From positions 248,001 to 312,000 of the forward strand of contig NZ_CADIKI010000006.1 in NCBI RefSeq assembly GCF_902859935.1: DNA of 64,000 nt. Direction: 5' to 3'. Below are positions 18,696-27,394 of the stretch, one piece after another (within the stretch, counting starts at the first letter, position 1; each line of letters begins with the position of its first letter). The DNA comes from Paraburkholderia fynbosensis. GTDB lineage: Bacteria; Pseudomonadota; Gammaproteobacteria; Burkholderiales; Burkholderiaceae. A program made the translations under genes and the position numbers. The notes below the pieces were generated by a model. The model ran no database searches. It was not told where the DNA came from and saw nothing but the letters and a program-made list of their open reading frames with translations.

Positions 18696-19618
18696 ACGGA
18701 ATCCTTTCTGCGAACGATCCATGCCTGCGCGGCGATGCCAAGCAGCATCAATGCGAACAGCACCTGAGCCGCGGCAGCCGAGTAGCCGAACAGCCATTGA
18801 CGGAAGCCGGATTCGTAGATGAACTGCACCAGCGGACGCGATGCGTTGTTCGGACCGCCGTCGGTCAGAAGTTGCGCCTGACCGAATAGCTGGAACTGGA
18901 ACACCGCTTCGATCACCGCGACCAGCGCGACGGTGCGCCGGATCGACGGCAGCGTGATCGACGCGAAGGTGCGCCAGCGCGTTGCGCTATCGAGCGCGGC
19001 CGCTTCGTACAGCTCCTGCGGAATCTGTTGAAGCGCGGCGAGAAACAGCATCATCGGCAGGCCGACGATCCACCATACGGTGACGATCGCGATCATCGGC
19101 AGCGCGGTGGCTTCGTGCACGAGCGGCACGTACTCGGGAAGGTTCAGCGCGTGGCTCACATCGGCGAGCAGCCCGTGGCCGGGCATCAACACGAGCTTCC
19201 AGACCAGCGTGACGATCGTGACCGACAGCACCGACGAGCCGAAGAAAATCGCCCGCAATGCCGCGCAAAACCGGCCCGGCCGGTTGAGCACGAGCGCGAG
19301 TGCGAGACCCAGCGCGACGAACATCGGCACCGTCATGAACACGAAGTAGAACGTGTTGCGCACGGCGCCGCGAAAGATCGGATCGGCCGCGAGGTCGACG
19401 TAATTCTTGATGCCGATGAACTCGCTCGTGCCGGCGAGCAGATCGACGTTCTGCAGGCTCAGCCACCAGCCGTAGCAGAGCGGCACGACCAGCAGCAACA
19501 CGTAGACGACCACGAACGGCAGCACGAACAGACCGTTCGACCAGGACGCGAGGGGATTGCTGAAACGGCGTTGCCGCGTCTTCGGCAAACCGGCCGTCAG
19601 CGAGCGCTCAGCCGCCAT
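18692..19618 (-). CDS. carbohydrate ABC permease, MalF type
   Basis: A 308-residue inner-membrane permease with six predicted helices. The coupling motif is EAAALDSATRWRTFASITLP. It overlaps the ATPase gene by 11 bases upstream and the MalG-type gene by 4 bases downstream, so all three are translated as a unit. It forms the heterodimeric pore with the following permease. Confidence 0.92.
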   Translation of the reverse strand: MAAERSLTAGLPKTRQRRFSNPLASWSNGLFVLPFVVVYVLLLVVPLCYGWWLSLQNVDLLAGTSEFIGIKNYVDLAADPIFRGAVRNTFYFVFMTVPMFVALGLALALVLNRPGRFCAALRAIFFGSSVLSVTIVTLVWKLVLMPGHGLLADVSHALNLPEYVPLVHEATALPMIAIVTVWWIVGLPMMLFLAALQQIPQELYEAAALDSATRWRTFASITLPSIRRTVALVAVIEAVFQFQLFGQAQLLTDGGPNNASRPLVQFIYESGFRQWLFGYSAAAAQVLFALMLLGIAAQAWIVRRKDSV

Positions 19619-20690
19619 GATGCGCCGTCCCGCTTGCGTCGAACAGATGCAGATGGGCGGCGTCTATGCTCATACGGAGCGGGTCGCCGGCCTGCAGTTC
19701 GTACTCGCGTGGAATCTCGATCACGATCAGCTGATTGCTCGCGAGACTCACGTGGGCGAGCGAACGATCGCCGAGCCGTTCGATGAATTCGGCGCGGCCG
19801 CCGAGCGGACCGTTCGCGTCGATCACCACGTGCTCGGCGCGAATGCCGAGCGTGAGCTGGCCCGAGGGCAAACTGCCGGCCGCGATGGTGGTGGGAATGA
19901 CGACATTGTCGACCGGCAGGCGCACGAGCAGACGGCCGCCGTTATCGCTCGCGGGTTCGACGTCGATAAAGTTCATGGCCGGCGCGCCGATGAATCCCGC
20001 GACGAAGCGCGTGGCCGGACGCCGGTATATGTCGAGTGGCGCACCGATCTGCTCGATGCGCCCGCGATTCATCACGACGATGCGCGTGGCGAGCGTCATC
20101 GCTTCGATCTGGTCGTGCGTGACGAAGATCATTGTCGAACTAAGACGGCGATGGATGCGCGCAAGCTCGACTCTCGTGCGGGTGCGCAGCGACGCATCGA
20201 GGTTCGACAACGGCTCGTCGAACAGGAATGCTTCGGGCTCCTTGACCACCGCGCGACCGATTGCCACCCGCTGACGCTGACCACCCGACAATTGCGCGGG
20301 ACGACGCTTGAGCAGCGCATCGAGTTCGAGCATGCGGGCCGCTTCGGTAATGCGCCGTTCGATTTCACTCGCGGCGACACCCGTATTGCGCAGTCCGAAC
20401 GCCATGTTGTCGTAGACCGTCATATGCGGATAGAGCGCGTAGTGCTGGAACACCATCGCGACATCGCGCCTCGCCGGCGGCAGGTTCGTGACCTCGCGGC
20501 CGCCGATGCTGATCTGCCCTTCACTGACGTTTTCGAGTCCGGCGATCATGCGCAGCAGAGTCGACTTGCCGCAGCCGGAGGGGCCAAGAAAGACCAGGAA
20601 TTCGCCTTCGTGGATATTGAGGTCGAGACCCGTGATCACTTCCGTCTCGCCATATCGCTTTGTCACGCCGTTGAGCTGAATGCCCGTCAC
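19608..20690 (-). CDS. sugar ABC transporter ATP-binding protein (MalK/UgpC type)
   Basis: A 360-residue ATPase. It has Walker A GPSGCGKSTLLR, signature LSGGQRQRVAIGRA, Walker B FLFDEPLSNLD and the switch histidine in IFVTHDQIEAM. The C-terminal third is the MalK-type regulatory (TOBE) domain. It is the first gene of the six-gene arabinoside operon, so the operon promoter must lie in 20691-21003. Confidence 0.95.
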   Translation of the reverse strand: MTGIQLNGVTKRYGETEVITGLDLNIHEGEFLVFLGPSGCGKSTLLRMIAGLENVSEGQISIGGREVTNLPPARRDVAMVFQHYALYPHMTVYDNMAFGLRNTGVAASEIERRITEAARMLELDALLKRRPAQLSGGQRQRVAIGRAVVKEPEAFLFDEPLSNLDASLRTRTRVELARIHRRLSSTMIFVTHDQIEAMTLATRIVVMNRGRIEQIGAPLDIYRRPATRFVAGFIGAPAMNFIDVEPASDNGGRLLVRLPVDNVVIPTTIAAGSLPSGQLTLGIRAEHVVIDANGPLGGRAEFIERLGDRSLAHVSLASNQLIVIEIPREYELQAGDPLRMSIDAAHLHLFDASGTAHHGG

Positions 20691-21003
20691 CGCGCCTCCT
20701 TGGGTTATGTCCCGGAACTGCTGTCTCTGTCTGCTTTGATATTATGAAAATATAATAAGGTGGCCTGATTGGAAACGTCCAATCCCTGTTTCGATATCGA
20801 GGTATTCAGGTTTCGGTATGCGCATGCGTATTGGATCGCACTGCGATACTTTGATCTCGGTTTGATGACGCTGATCAGGGTGATGAGCGCCGCGCCGACA
20901 TTGGCTGTCAAGCGAATTGAAAAGAATCGGCAAGGGTTAACGAGCCCGCACCCTTGAATAGCCGATGAAGCGGCGGCGAGGCGGGCCGTTATATATATTT
21001 TTC
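20691..21003. promoter_or_regulatory. promoter region of the arabinoside operon
   Basis: This 313-base gap holds no gene. Its most visible element is an AT-rich dyad at 20740-20757 (TATTAT, 6 bases, ATAATA), about 50 bases upstream of the ATPase start, and an 8-base palindrome CGATATCG near 20794. Either could be a promoter or an operator for the operon's GntR regulator; neither matches a consensus I can confirm. Confidence 0.4.
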
Positions 21004-22335
21004 TTACGGCGCGCGAGGTGCGTGCAACGCCGAGCGCACGACGAAGGTAATCACAACCGCAAACACCAGCGTCGCCGCGAGAAAGTACAGGCCGGCGGAG
21101 AGACTGCCGGTTGCATCCTTGATGAGCCCGATTCCGTACGGCCCCAGATAGCCGCCGAGATTGGCGAGCGAATTGATCGTCGCAATACCGACGGCGGCAC
21201 TCGCGCCGGTCAGGAACTGGCCCGGCAACGCCCACACCACTGCCTGAATCGAATACAGCGAAAACGCCGTCAGGCAGATGAAGATGAATTGCAGCAGCGG
21301 CGCTTGCGCCCACGCGCTGGCCGCCATCGTCACGGCCGCGAGAGCGGATACGACGACGATGTGCCAGTAACGCTCGCCCTGACGATCCGAATGACGCGGC
21401 ACCAGATAAAGACCCACTACGGCGAACAGATACGGCACCGCCGACAGCAGACCCGTAGTCGAATCGCTGACGCCGAATGCCTTGATGATGGTCGGCAGCC
21501 ACAACGACAATCCGTAGATGCTCAACGGAAACGGCAGAAACAGCAGCGCCAGCAGCAGCACTCGTTTGTCCTTCAGCGCGGCGAGCGGATTGCGATGCGA
21601 TTCGAGCGCGTAGGAGGCGTGATCGGAGAGCAGTTCACGTTCGATCCACGCGCGATCCGCCGACGCGAGCCAGTGCGCACGGGCGGGTGATTCCGGCAAA
21701 AGACGCAGCGTGGGCCAGCACAGAAGCACAGCCGGCAATCCGCTCAGCACGAACAGGATCTGCCAGTTCGACAGACCGAACGCGCCATGCGTCGACAACA
21801 CCATGCCCGCAATCGGCCCGGTCACGATGCCGGCGATGGGCTGCGCCAGCACGAGCAGCCCGATGATGCGCGCGCGGTGCCGCATCGGAAACCATTTGGT
21901 CAGGAAGTAGAGAATGCCGGGATAAAGACCCGCCTCCGCGGCGCCCAGCAGAAAACGCAATGCGTAGAAGCTCCGCGGCCCTTCCACGAGCGACATCGCC
22001 ATCGTGATGACGCCCCACGTGAACAGGATGCGCGCGAACCACACGCGTGCGCCGAAGCGTTCCAACGCGAGATTGCTCGGCACTTCGCACAGAAAATAGC
22101 CAATGAAGAACAGACCCGCGCCGAGGCCATAAGCCGCGTCGCTCAGACCGATCGCCGCATTCATGTGCAGCTTCGCGAAGCCGACCACCGAGCGGTCGAT
22201 ATAGGCAACCACGTAAATCAACGCGAGAAACGGAATCAGTCTGCGCGTCAGCATCCCGACGATGCGTTGCTCCTCGCCCTGCTCCACATGCGAAGGCGCA
22301 TCAACTTGCTGCGCGCCGGCCGGTTTGGTGCTCAT
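21004..22335 (-). CDS. MFS transporter, anion:cation symporter (ACS) family
   Basis: A 443-residue, 12-helix transporter of the ACS type (relatives import galactonate, glucarate, tartrate and other sugar acids). Typical segments are the first helix LALIYVVAYIDRSVVGFA and GLGAGLFFIGYFLCEVPSNL. It lies downstream of, and on the same strand as, an IlvD/EDD sugar-acid dehydratase, which supports a sugar-acid substrate such as L-arabonate. The 249-base gap with a strong hairpin between them leaves co-transcription uncertain. Confidence 0.88.
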   Translation of the reverse strand: MSTKPAGAQQVDAPSHVEQGEEQRIVGMLTRRLIPFLALIYVVAYIDRSVVGFAKLHMNAAIGLSDAAYGLGAGLFFIGYFLCEVPSNLALERFGARVWFARILFTWGVITMAMSLVEGPRSFYALRFLLGAAEAGLYPGILYFLTKWFPMRHRARIIGLLVLAQPIAGIVTGPIAGMVLSTHGAFGLSNWQILFVLSGLPAVLLCWPTLRLLPESPARAHWLASADRAWIERELLSDHASYALESHRNPLAALKDKRVLLLALLFLPFPLSIYGLSLWLPTIIKAFGVSDSTTGLLSAVPYLFAVVGLYLVPRHSDRQGERYWHIVVVSALAAVTMAASAWAQAPLLQFIFICLTAFSLYSIQAVVWALPGQFLTGASAAVGIATINSLANLGGYLGPYGIGLIKDATGSLSAGLYFLAATLVFAVVITFVVRSALHAPRAP

Positions 22336-22513
22336 TGCACTGTCTCCATCGATTTGGGTTGTGTCGTGTGGATGCGCGGCGCAGCTTGCGTGTCCGTGGG
22401 CGCCATGCGCCGGACAGCAGTGCGCCGCGACGGCGCGAGCGCGCGCGACTGTGGCGTCGCTGCGCGCGGCCCGCGCTTGGTGCGCGTGAAGCTCGAAGAT
22501 CTTGATCAGACCG

Positions 22514-22541
22514 CGTGTAACCGCCGCCTGGCGGTTACACG
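22514..22541. terminator. perfect 12-base inverted repeat after the dehydratase gene
   Basis: Arms at 22514-22525 and 22530-22541 are perfectly complementary around a 4-base spacer, about 45 bases downstream of the dehydratase stop. No thymine run follows on the minus strand. It may be a weak terminator, an mRNA 3' stabiliser or a protein site upstream of the MFS gene. Confidence 0.55.
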
Positions 22542-22584
22542 GCTCACTCGACTCAAGTCGACATGCGTCGCCGAGCCTATGACG

Positions 22585-24318
22585 TCAGTGAGAATGCCGC
22601 GGCACGGCAGCACCGCGGCAACCGACGAGGAAATCGAGGTCGCAGCCTTCGTCGGCCTGCAGCACGTGATCGACATAGAGGCGCTGATAGCCGCCGCCAT
22701 TCGGCGCCTGCGGCGGTACATGTTGCGCCATGCGGCGCTCCAGTTCCGCGTCGCTGATATCCAGATGCAGCGTGCCGGCATCGCAATCGAGCTCGATCCA
22801 GTCGCCGTCCTGCACGGCGGCGAGCGGGCCGCCCGCAGCCGCTTCCGGCGTCACATGCAACACCACCGTGCCATAAGCCGTACCGCTCATGCGCGCGTCT
22901 GAAATCCGCACCATGTCTTTCACGCCCTGGCGCAGCAGCTTCGGCGGCAGTCCCATGTTGCCCACTTCGGCCATGCCCGGATAACCCTTCGGGCCGCAGT
23001 TCTTCATCACCATGACGGAATTGGCGTCGACGTCGAGATCTTCGTCGACGATGCGCGTCTTGTAGTGCTCGAGGTTTTCGAACACCACCGCGCGTCCGCG
23101 ATGCTTGAGCAGACCAGGCGTGGCCGCCGACGGCTTGAGCACCGCACCGCGCGGCGCGAGATTGCCGCGCAGCACACGAATGCCGCCATCGGCGACGAGC
23201 GGGTTGTCGAGCTGGCGGATGACTTCGTCGTTGGTGTTGGGCGCATCCTTGACGTTGTCCCACAGCGATTTGCCGTTCACGGTCAGCGCGCCCGGATACG
23301 GCAGCAGGTCCGCTTCACCGAGCCGGCGCAGCACCGCCGGCAGACCGCCCGCGTAATAAAACTCTTCCATCAGGAAACGGCCCGACGGCATCAGGTCGAC
23401 GATGGTCGGCGTATCGCGGCCGATGCGCACCCAGTCGTCGAGTTCGAGATCGACACCAATGCGGCCGGCAATCGCCTTCAGATGAATCACCGCATTGGTC
23501 GAGCCGCCGATCGCAGCATTGGTGCGAATCGCGTTCATGAAGGCCTCGCGCGTCAGGACCTTCGACAGCTTGAGGTCTTCGTGCGCCATCTGAACGATAC
23601 GGATTCCTGACATATGGGCGAGCACATAGCGGCGCGAATCGACTGCCGGAATCGCCGCGTTGTGCGGCAGCGACGTGCCGAGCGCTTCGGCCATGCACGC
23701 CATCGTCGAAGCCGTGCCCATCGTATTGCAGGTGCCCGCGGAGCGCGACATGCCGGCTTCGGCCGAGAGGAACTGATGCAGATCGATTTCGCCCGCCTTC
23801 AGCGATTCGTGCAGTTGCCATACCGCGGTGCCCGAGCCGATGTTCTTGCCGTCGAGCTTGCCGTTCAGCATCGGACCGCCGGTGACGACGATCGCCGGCA
23901 CGTCGCAACTGGCCGCGCCCATCAGCAGCGCGGGCGTGGTCTTGTCGCAACCGGTGAGGAGTACGACCGCGTCGATTGGATTGCCGCGGATCGCTTCCTC
24001 GACGTCCATCGCCGCGAGATTGCGCGTGAGCATCGCGGTCGGACGCAGGTTCGATTCGCCGTTCGAAAACACCGGGAACTCGACCGGGAAACCGCCCGCT
24101 TCGTAGACGCCACGCTTCACGTGCTCGGCGATCTTGCGAAAGTGCGCGTTGCACGGCGTGAGCTCCGACCACGTGTTGCAGATGCCGATGACCGGACGGC
24201 CGTCGAATTCGTGGTCGGGGATGCCCTGGTTCTTCATCCAGCTTCGATACATGAAGCCGTTCTTGTCGGCTGTGCCGAACCATTCAGCCGAACGCAATTT
24301 CCGCTTATTTTCCGACAT
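22585..24318 (-). CDS. IlvD/EDD-family sugar-acid dehydratase, probably L-arabonate dehydratase
   Basis: A 577-residue iron-sulfur dehydratase that converts a sugar acid to its 2-keto-3-deoxy form. Three cluster cysteines are visible at 56 (NTWSELTPCN), 124 (LLTGCDKTTPA) and 197 (AGTCNTMG). Their spacing of 68 and 73 matches the characterised pentonate dehydratases, as I recall them. The start is the ATG at 24318, preceded by AAGGAAATAG. The nearby arabinofuranosidase operon and sugar-acid MFS favour L-arabonate; xylonate, fuconate or galactonate are alternatives. It would act in the non-phosphorylative (Weimberg-like) route to 2-oxoglutarate. Confidence 0.88.
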   Translation of the reverse strand: MSENKRKLRSAEWFGTADKNGFMYRSWMKNQGIPDHEFDGRPVIGICNTWSELTPCNAHFRKIAEHVKRGVYEAGGFPVEFPVFSNGESNLRPTAMLTRNLAAMDVEEAIRGNPIDAVVLLTGCDKTTPALLMGAASCDVPAIVVTGGPMLNGKLDGKNIGSGTAVWQLHESLKAGEIDLHQFLSAEAGMSRSAGTCNTMGTASTMACMAEALGTSLPHNAAIPAVDSRRYVLAHMSGIRIVQMAHEDLKLSKVLTREAFMNAIRTNAAIGGSTNAVIHLKAIAGRIGVDLELDDWVRIGRDTPTIVDLMPSGRFLMEEFYYAGGLPAVLRRLGEADLLPYPGALTVNGKSLWDNVKDAPNTNDEVIRQLDNPLVADGGIRVLRGNLAPRGAVLKPSAATPGLLKHRGRAVVFENLEHYKTRIVDEDLDVDANSVMVMKNCGPKGYPGMAEVGNMGLPPKLLRQGVKDMVRISDARMSGTAYGTVVLHVTPEAAAGGPLAAVQDGDWIELDCDAGTLHLDISDAELERRMAQHVPPQAPNGGGYQRLYVDHVLQADEGCDLDFLVGCRGAAVPRHSH

Positions 24319-24687
24319 GCCTATTTCCTTGATGCACGTGCCGGGGCACAGCACCGGCCAGTTGACCGACCGGCGCGGCGCGGCCGGCGAGATGACGATT
24401 AAGCGGCTGGCGAGCCGCGCGTTCCGCGCCGCCACGGGCCTCGCAAAGCTCTGGAATGCGGATCACGGAAGGCTGTCGCTCACTTTATGGGACTGCTGAA
24501 GTGTACGGAGCGGGGCGATATCTTTCCAATTAAATTTTTGGCGGTATTGATATCAGTTTTGGTATCGGATGACGCGGATGTGCGTGGGCTGGGCGTCCCG
24601 TGAAGGTGTGGCGCAGATAGACGCTGAACTCGCGGTCGCCGCAGTGGATCCGCCTCTAACGAAGCCCACCGGGACGCCTCTAGCGTA
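24319..24687. promoter_or_regulatory. promoter region of the dehydratase gene
   Basis: A 369-base gap on the upstream side of the dehydratase. Around 24540-24575 there is an AT-rich stretch with the repeated word GGTAT and a GATATC palindrome, possibly regulator half-sites. No gene is seen. Confidence 0.35.
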
Positions 24688-25914
24688 TCAGCGAAAAAAC
24701 GGCAGCGCGAGAAACAGCTTGATCACGATCGCGTTGACGATGTCCATAAAAAACGCCCCGGTCATCGGCACGATCAGGAACGCGATATGGGAATGGCCAA
24801 AGCGGTTGGTGATCGCCTGCATGTTGGCGATGGCGGTAGGCGTCGCACCCATTCCCAGACCGCAATGCGCGGCGCTCAGGACCACCGCGTCGTAGTTGCG
24901 CCCCATCACCGGGAACGTCAGGAACACGGCATACAGCGCCATCAGCAGCGTCTGCGCAGCGAGGATCACGATGACCGGTACCGCGAGCGCCGCGAGTTCC
25001 CACAGGTCGAGTCTCATCAGCGCCATTGCCAGGAACAACGCGAGACTGACATTGCCCACGAGCGCGACCGCATGCTGATCGAGTTGCACCCGCACGAGCG
25101 ACAGCCCATTGTTCAATAGCACGCCGACGAACAGCACGCAGACGAACGTAGGCAATTCGAAAATGGTCCCGGCCAGCCACTCGGCCACCATTTCGCCCAC
25201 GGTCAGACACACGGAGATCAACGCGAGCGTCGTGATGATCGCCGCGGGCGTGGTCGGCTGCTGGGCTTTGGGCTCTTCGAAGACCAGCGTCTCGTTCTCG
25301 CGATCGGAAATACGCCGCCTTTCGTCGTCGCCGATTCGACGTATGAGCAGGCGTGCAATCGGGCCGCCGAGCACCCCGCCGATCACGAGCCCGAACGTCG
25401 CGCAGCCGATGGCGATTTCCGTGGCCGAGTTCAGCCCATGATGCTCGGCGAAGACCTGACTCCATGCGGCGCCCGTGCCGTGGCCACCCGACAGCGTAAT
25501 CGATCCGCCGAGCAGTCCGAAGAGCGGATCGACGCCGAGCGCGAAGGCCAGCAGCACACCGGCCACGTTCTGCAGTATGAGCAGTCCGGCGACCAGCGCG
25601 AGAAATCGGATCAGCACGGGGCCGCCCGCCTTCAGGCTAGAAATGTGCGCATTCAGACCGATGGTCGAGAAGAACGCGAGCATGAGCGGCACCTGCAGCA
25701 CGGGCTCGAAGCGCACTTCGATACGCGTCGTGAGGCGTATCAACAATACGCTGACGGCAACGATGAGCCCGCCGGCCACCGGTGCCGGAATCGAGTAGGT
25801 GCGCAGCACGGCAATCCACTGAATCAGCTTCTCGCCGAGAAGCAGGACAAGGGAGGTGGCAACCAGAGTGCCGTATACGCCGATATTCAGAATGACCTCC
25901 GAGCGCAAGCGCAA
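24688..25914 (-). CDS. gltS: sodium/glutamate symporter
   Basis: A 408-residue GltS-family inner-membrane carrier that imports glutamate with sodium. The two inverted halves carry the family's glycine/serine-rich loops: LLGGSITLSGGHGTGAAWSQ in the first half and SAAHCGLGMGATPTAIANMQ in the second. Both hydrophobic halves are complete, with about ten helices. It appears to be a single-gene unit. Confidence 0.94.
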   Translation of the reverse strand: MRLRSEVILNIGVYGTLVATSLVLLLGEKLIQWIAVLRTYSIPAPVAGGLIVAVSVLLIRLTTRIEVRFEPVLQVPLMLAFFSTIGLNAHISSLKAGGPVLIRFLALVAGLLILQNVAGVLLAFALGVDPLFGLLGGSITLSGGHGTGAAWSQVFAEHHGLNSATEIAIGCATFGLVIGGVLGGPIARLLIRRIGDDERRRISDRENETLVFEEPKAQQPTTPAAIITTLALISVCLTVGEMVAEWLAGTIFELPTFVCVLFVGVLLNNGLSLVRVQLDQHAVALVGNVSLALFLAMALMRLDLWELAALAVPVIVILAAQTLLMALYAVFLTFPVMGRNYDAVVLSAAHCGLGMGATPTAIANMQAITNRFGHSHIAFLIVPMTGAFFMDIVNAIVIKLFLALPFFR

Positions 25915-26186
25915 TCATGTTTTATCCCTTGGGCGCGACGCCGTGGAAGTATCGGGCCGAGCCGGGATTGCGCGAGCAAAAGACGACCGCCGGCCTGGGC
26001 AGGCGAGCGGACTATTGTCTATTCACGTACGGGCACATCGGCAACCATGCTTCATCTTAGCCAATCCGCCAGACCACGATAGAAATTTCCTTGACCCGCT
26101 ACAGTCCGGGCATCATGTCGCGTCACTGCTCGCGTTGAAGTCTGCTACGCTGCGCCCATCTCCTTCACTACCTTGCATTGAACCCG

Positions 26187-26585
26187 ATGGAAACCCCTTT
26201 CAACGATCGCGGCGTGTCGGTCACGCGCAATGCCCTCTCGTCCGCCGGTCAGGTTTTTCCGCTGCGCGATATCGTCGGCGTGCGGGTCGTCACCGTGCCG
26301 AAGAACAAGGTCTTGCCGGTGACGATCTCGGTGCTCGGCCTGATCGGCGCGATTGCCGGCGTGATCTTCGGTTCGCCGGCGGGCATCGTGTGCGGCGTGA
26401 TGCTGGTCGTGGTCGGCTGGCTCACCTGGGCCACGCAGGACATCACGCATCGGTTGATGGTGCAGACGGCCGACGGCGAACGCGAAGCGCTGATGAGCAC
26501 CGATCGCGAATTCGTCGAGCGGGTGGGCGCCGCGGTGGGCGCCGCGGTGGACGAAGCGAAAGCGGCGGCGGTGCAAAAGGCGTGA
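26187..26585 (+). CDS. small membrane protein of unknown function (DUF6232-like)
   Basis: A 132-residue protein. A soluble N-terminal strand-rich part (RDIVGVRVVTVPKNK) is followed by two adjacent hydrophobic segments (ISVLGLIGAIAGVIFG and GIVCGVMLVVVGWLTWA) and a soluble C-terminal part ending in an alanine-rich helix. This resembles proteins annotated DUF6232, though I cannot confirm it. The ATG at 26187 is chosen over a TTG three codons earlier; neither has a clear ribosome-binding site. Confidence 0.75.
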   Translation: METPFNDRGVSVTRNALSSAGQVFPLRDIVGVRVVTVPKNKVLPVTISVLGLIGAIAGVIFGSPAGIVCGVMLVVVGWLTWATQDITHRLMVQTADGEREALMSTDREFVERVGAAVGAAVDEAKAAAVQKA

Positions 26586-26742
26586 CGCTGTTCGCGTTTC
26601 CCACGAGGCTCGCTCATTAGCACGAACTCGTTAACACAAATTTGATTCGTGCAGCACCAACTTTTGCGTGCCATTGAGGCGCGCCCGATTAAAGTGGAGC
26701 GAGTATGGACAACGCGCGCCGCCTCTTGCGGGCCGGGCAACC

Positions 26743-27081
26743 ATGATGCTCACTTCAGTCGCGCCGTCTGAAATCTCCGTGCTGCGCGTTTCACGCATCG
26801 ACCGCCGCGCCATCCATCCGATGGTTCCGCTCGTCGTTATCGACGTTAGCGTGCCCGGCACGCCGTCGGCGCTTGCACGGCGAGCGCTGCATGCCGCGCT
26901 CGGCGGCGATCTGCGTCTCTACGTCGTGACCGTCGACCAGCTGCGCGAGCACATCGTCTTTCGCACCGAAGTGGCCTCGCGCAGTGTCGACGACGTGATC
27001 GGCGTGCTGACCACCGCCCTCGACCGCGCGACGCTGGGCCCCGCGCATGCGACCATGATGCGTGCTTCGCGCCCGGATTGA
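26743..27081 (+). CDS. conserved-looking small protein, unknown function
   Basis: A 112-residue soluble protein with alternating strand/helix character (HPMVPLVVIDVSVPG, DLRLYVVTVDQLREH). No motif or family is recognised. Third-position GC bias supports coding. The start is one of two adjacent ATGs at 26743 and 26746. It is isolated on the plus strand. Confidence 0.6.
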   Translation: MMLTSVAPSEISVLRVSRIDRRAIHPMVPLVVIDVSVPGTPSALARRALHAALGGDLRLYVVTVDQLREHIVFRTEVASRSVDDVIGVLTTALDRATLGPAHATMMRASRPD

Positions 27082-27394
27082 AGCAGGCCGATGCAGGCGC
27101 GTACCGGCGTCTGACTCACCGCGAGCAAACCTTTACACATCTTGGCAATTGCGCCCGAGCGGCCATGTAGAGTCGCCGCTTCCGTTGTTGCGTTCCTCTT
27201 GCAGGGTGCCTTCGCTTTGATGTGCTTGAGCGTGTCGCCATGCGCGGCCGCTCGTGAATGCCGTCGGGGCGGGCTTGTACGAGCGATCAGTCTGCGCACA
27301 TGCCGCGAGTCGGCCTCACGCCGACCCGAAACACCTCCAGGCATTGCGATGCATTGCCCCGCAAAAGGACCGCGCCTTTTAGCGAGTGTGATCC
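27082..27394. other. intergenic region before the lipoprotein gene
   Basis: About 310 bases without a supported gene. A frame open across it (27142-27996) reads into the next gene out of frame and is treated as a shadow. The TTTACA near 27131 is a possible promoter element. Confidence 0.4.
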
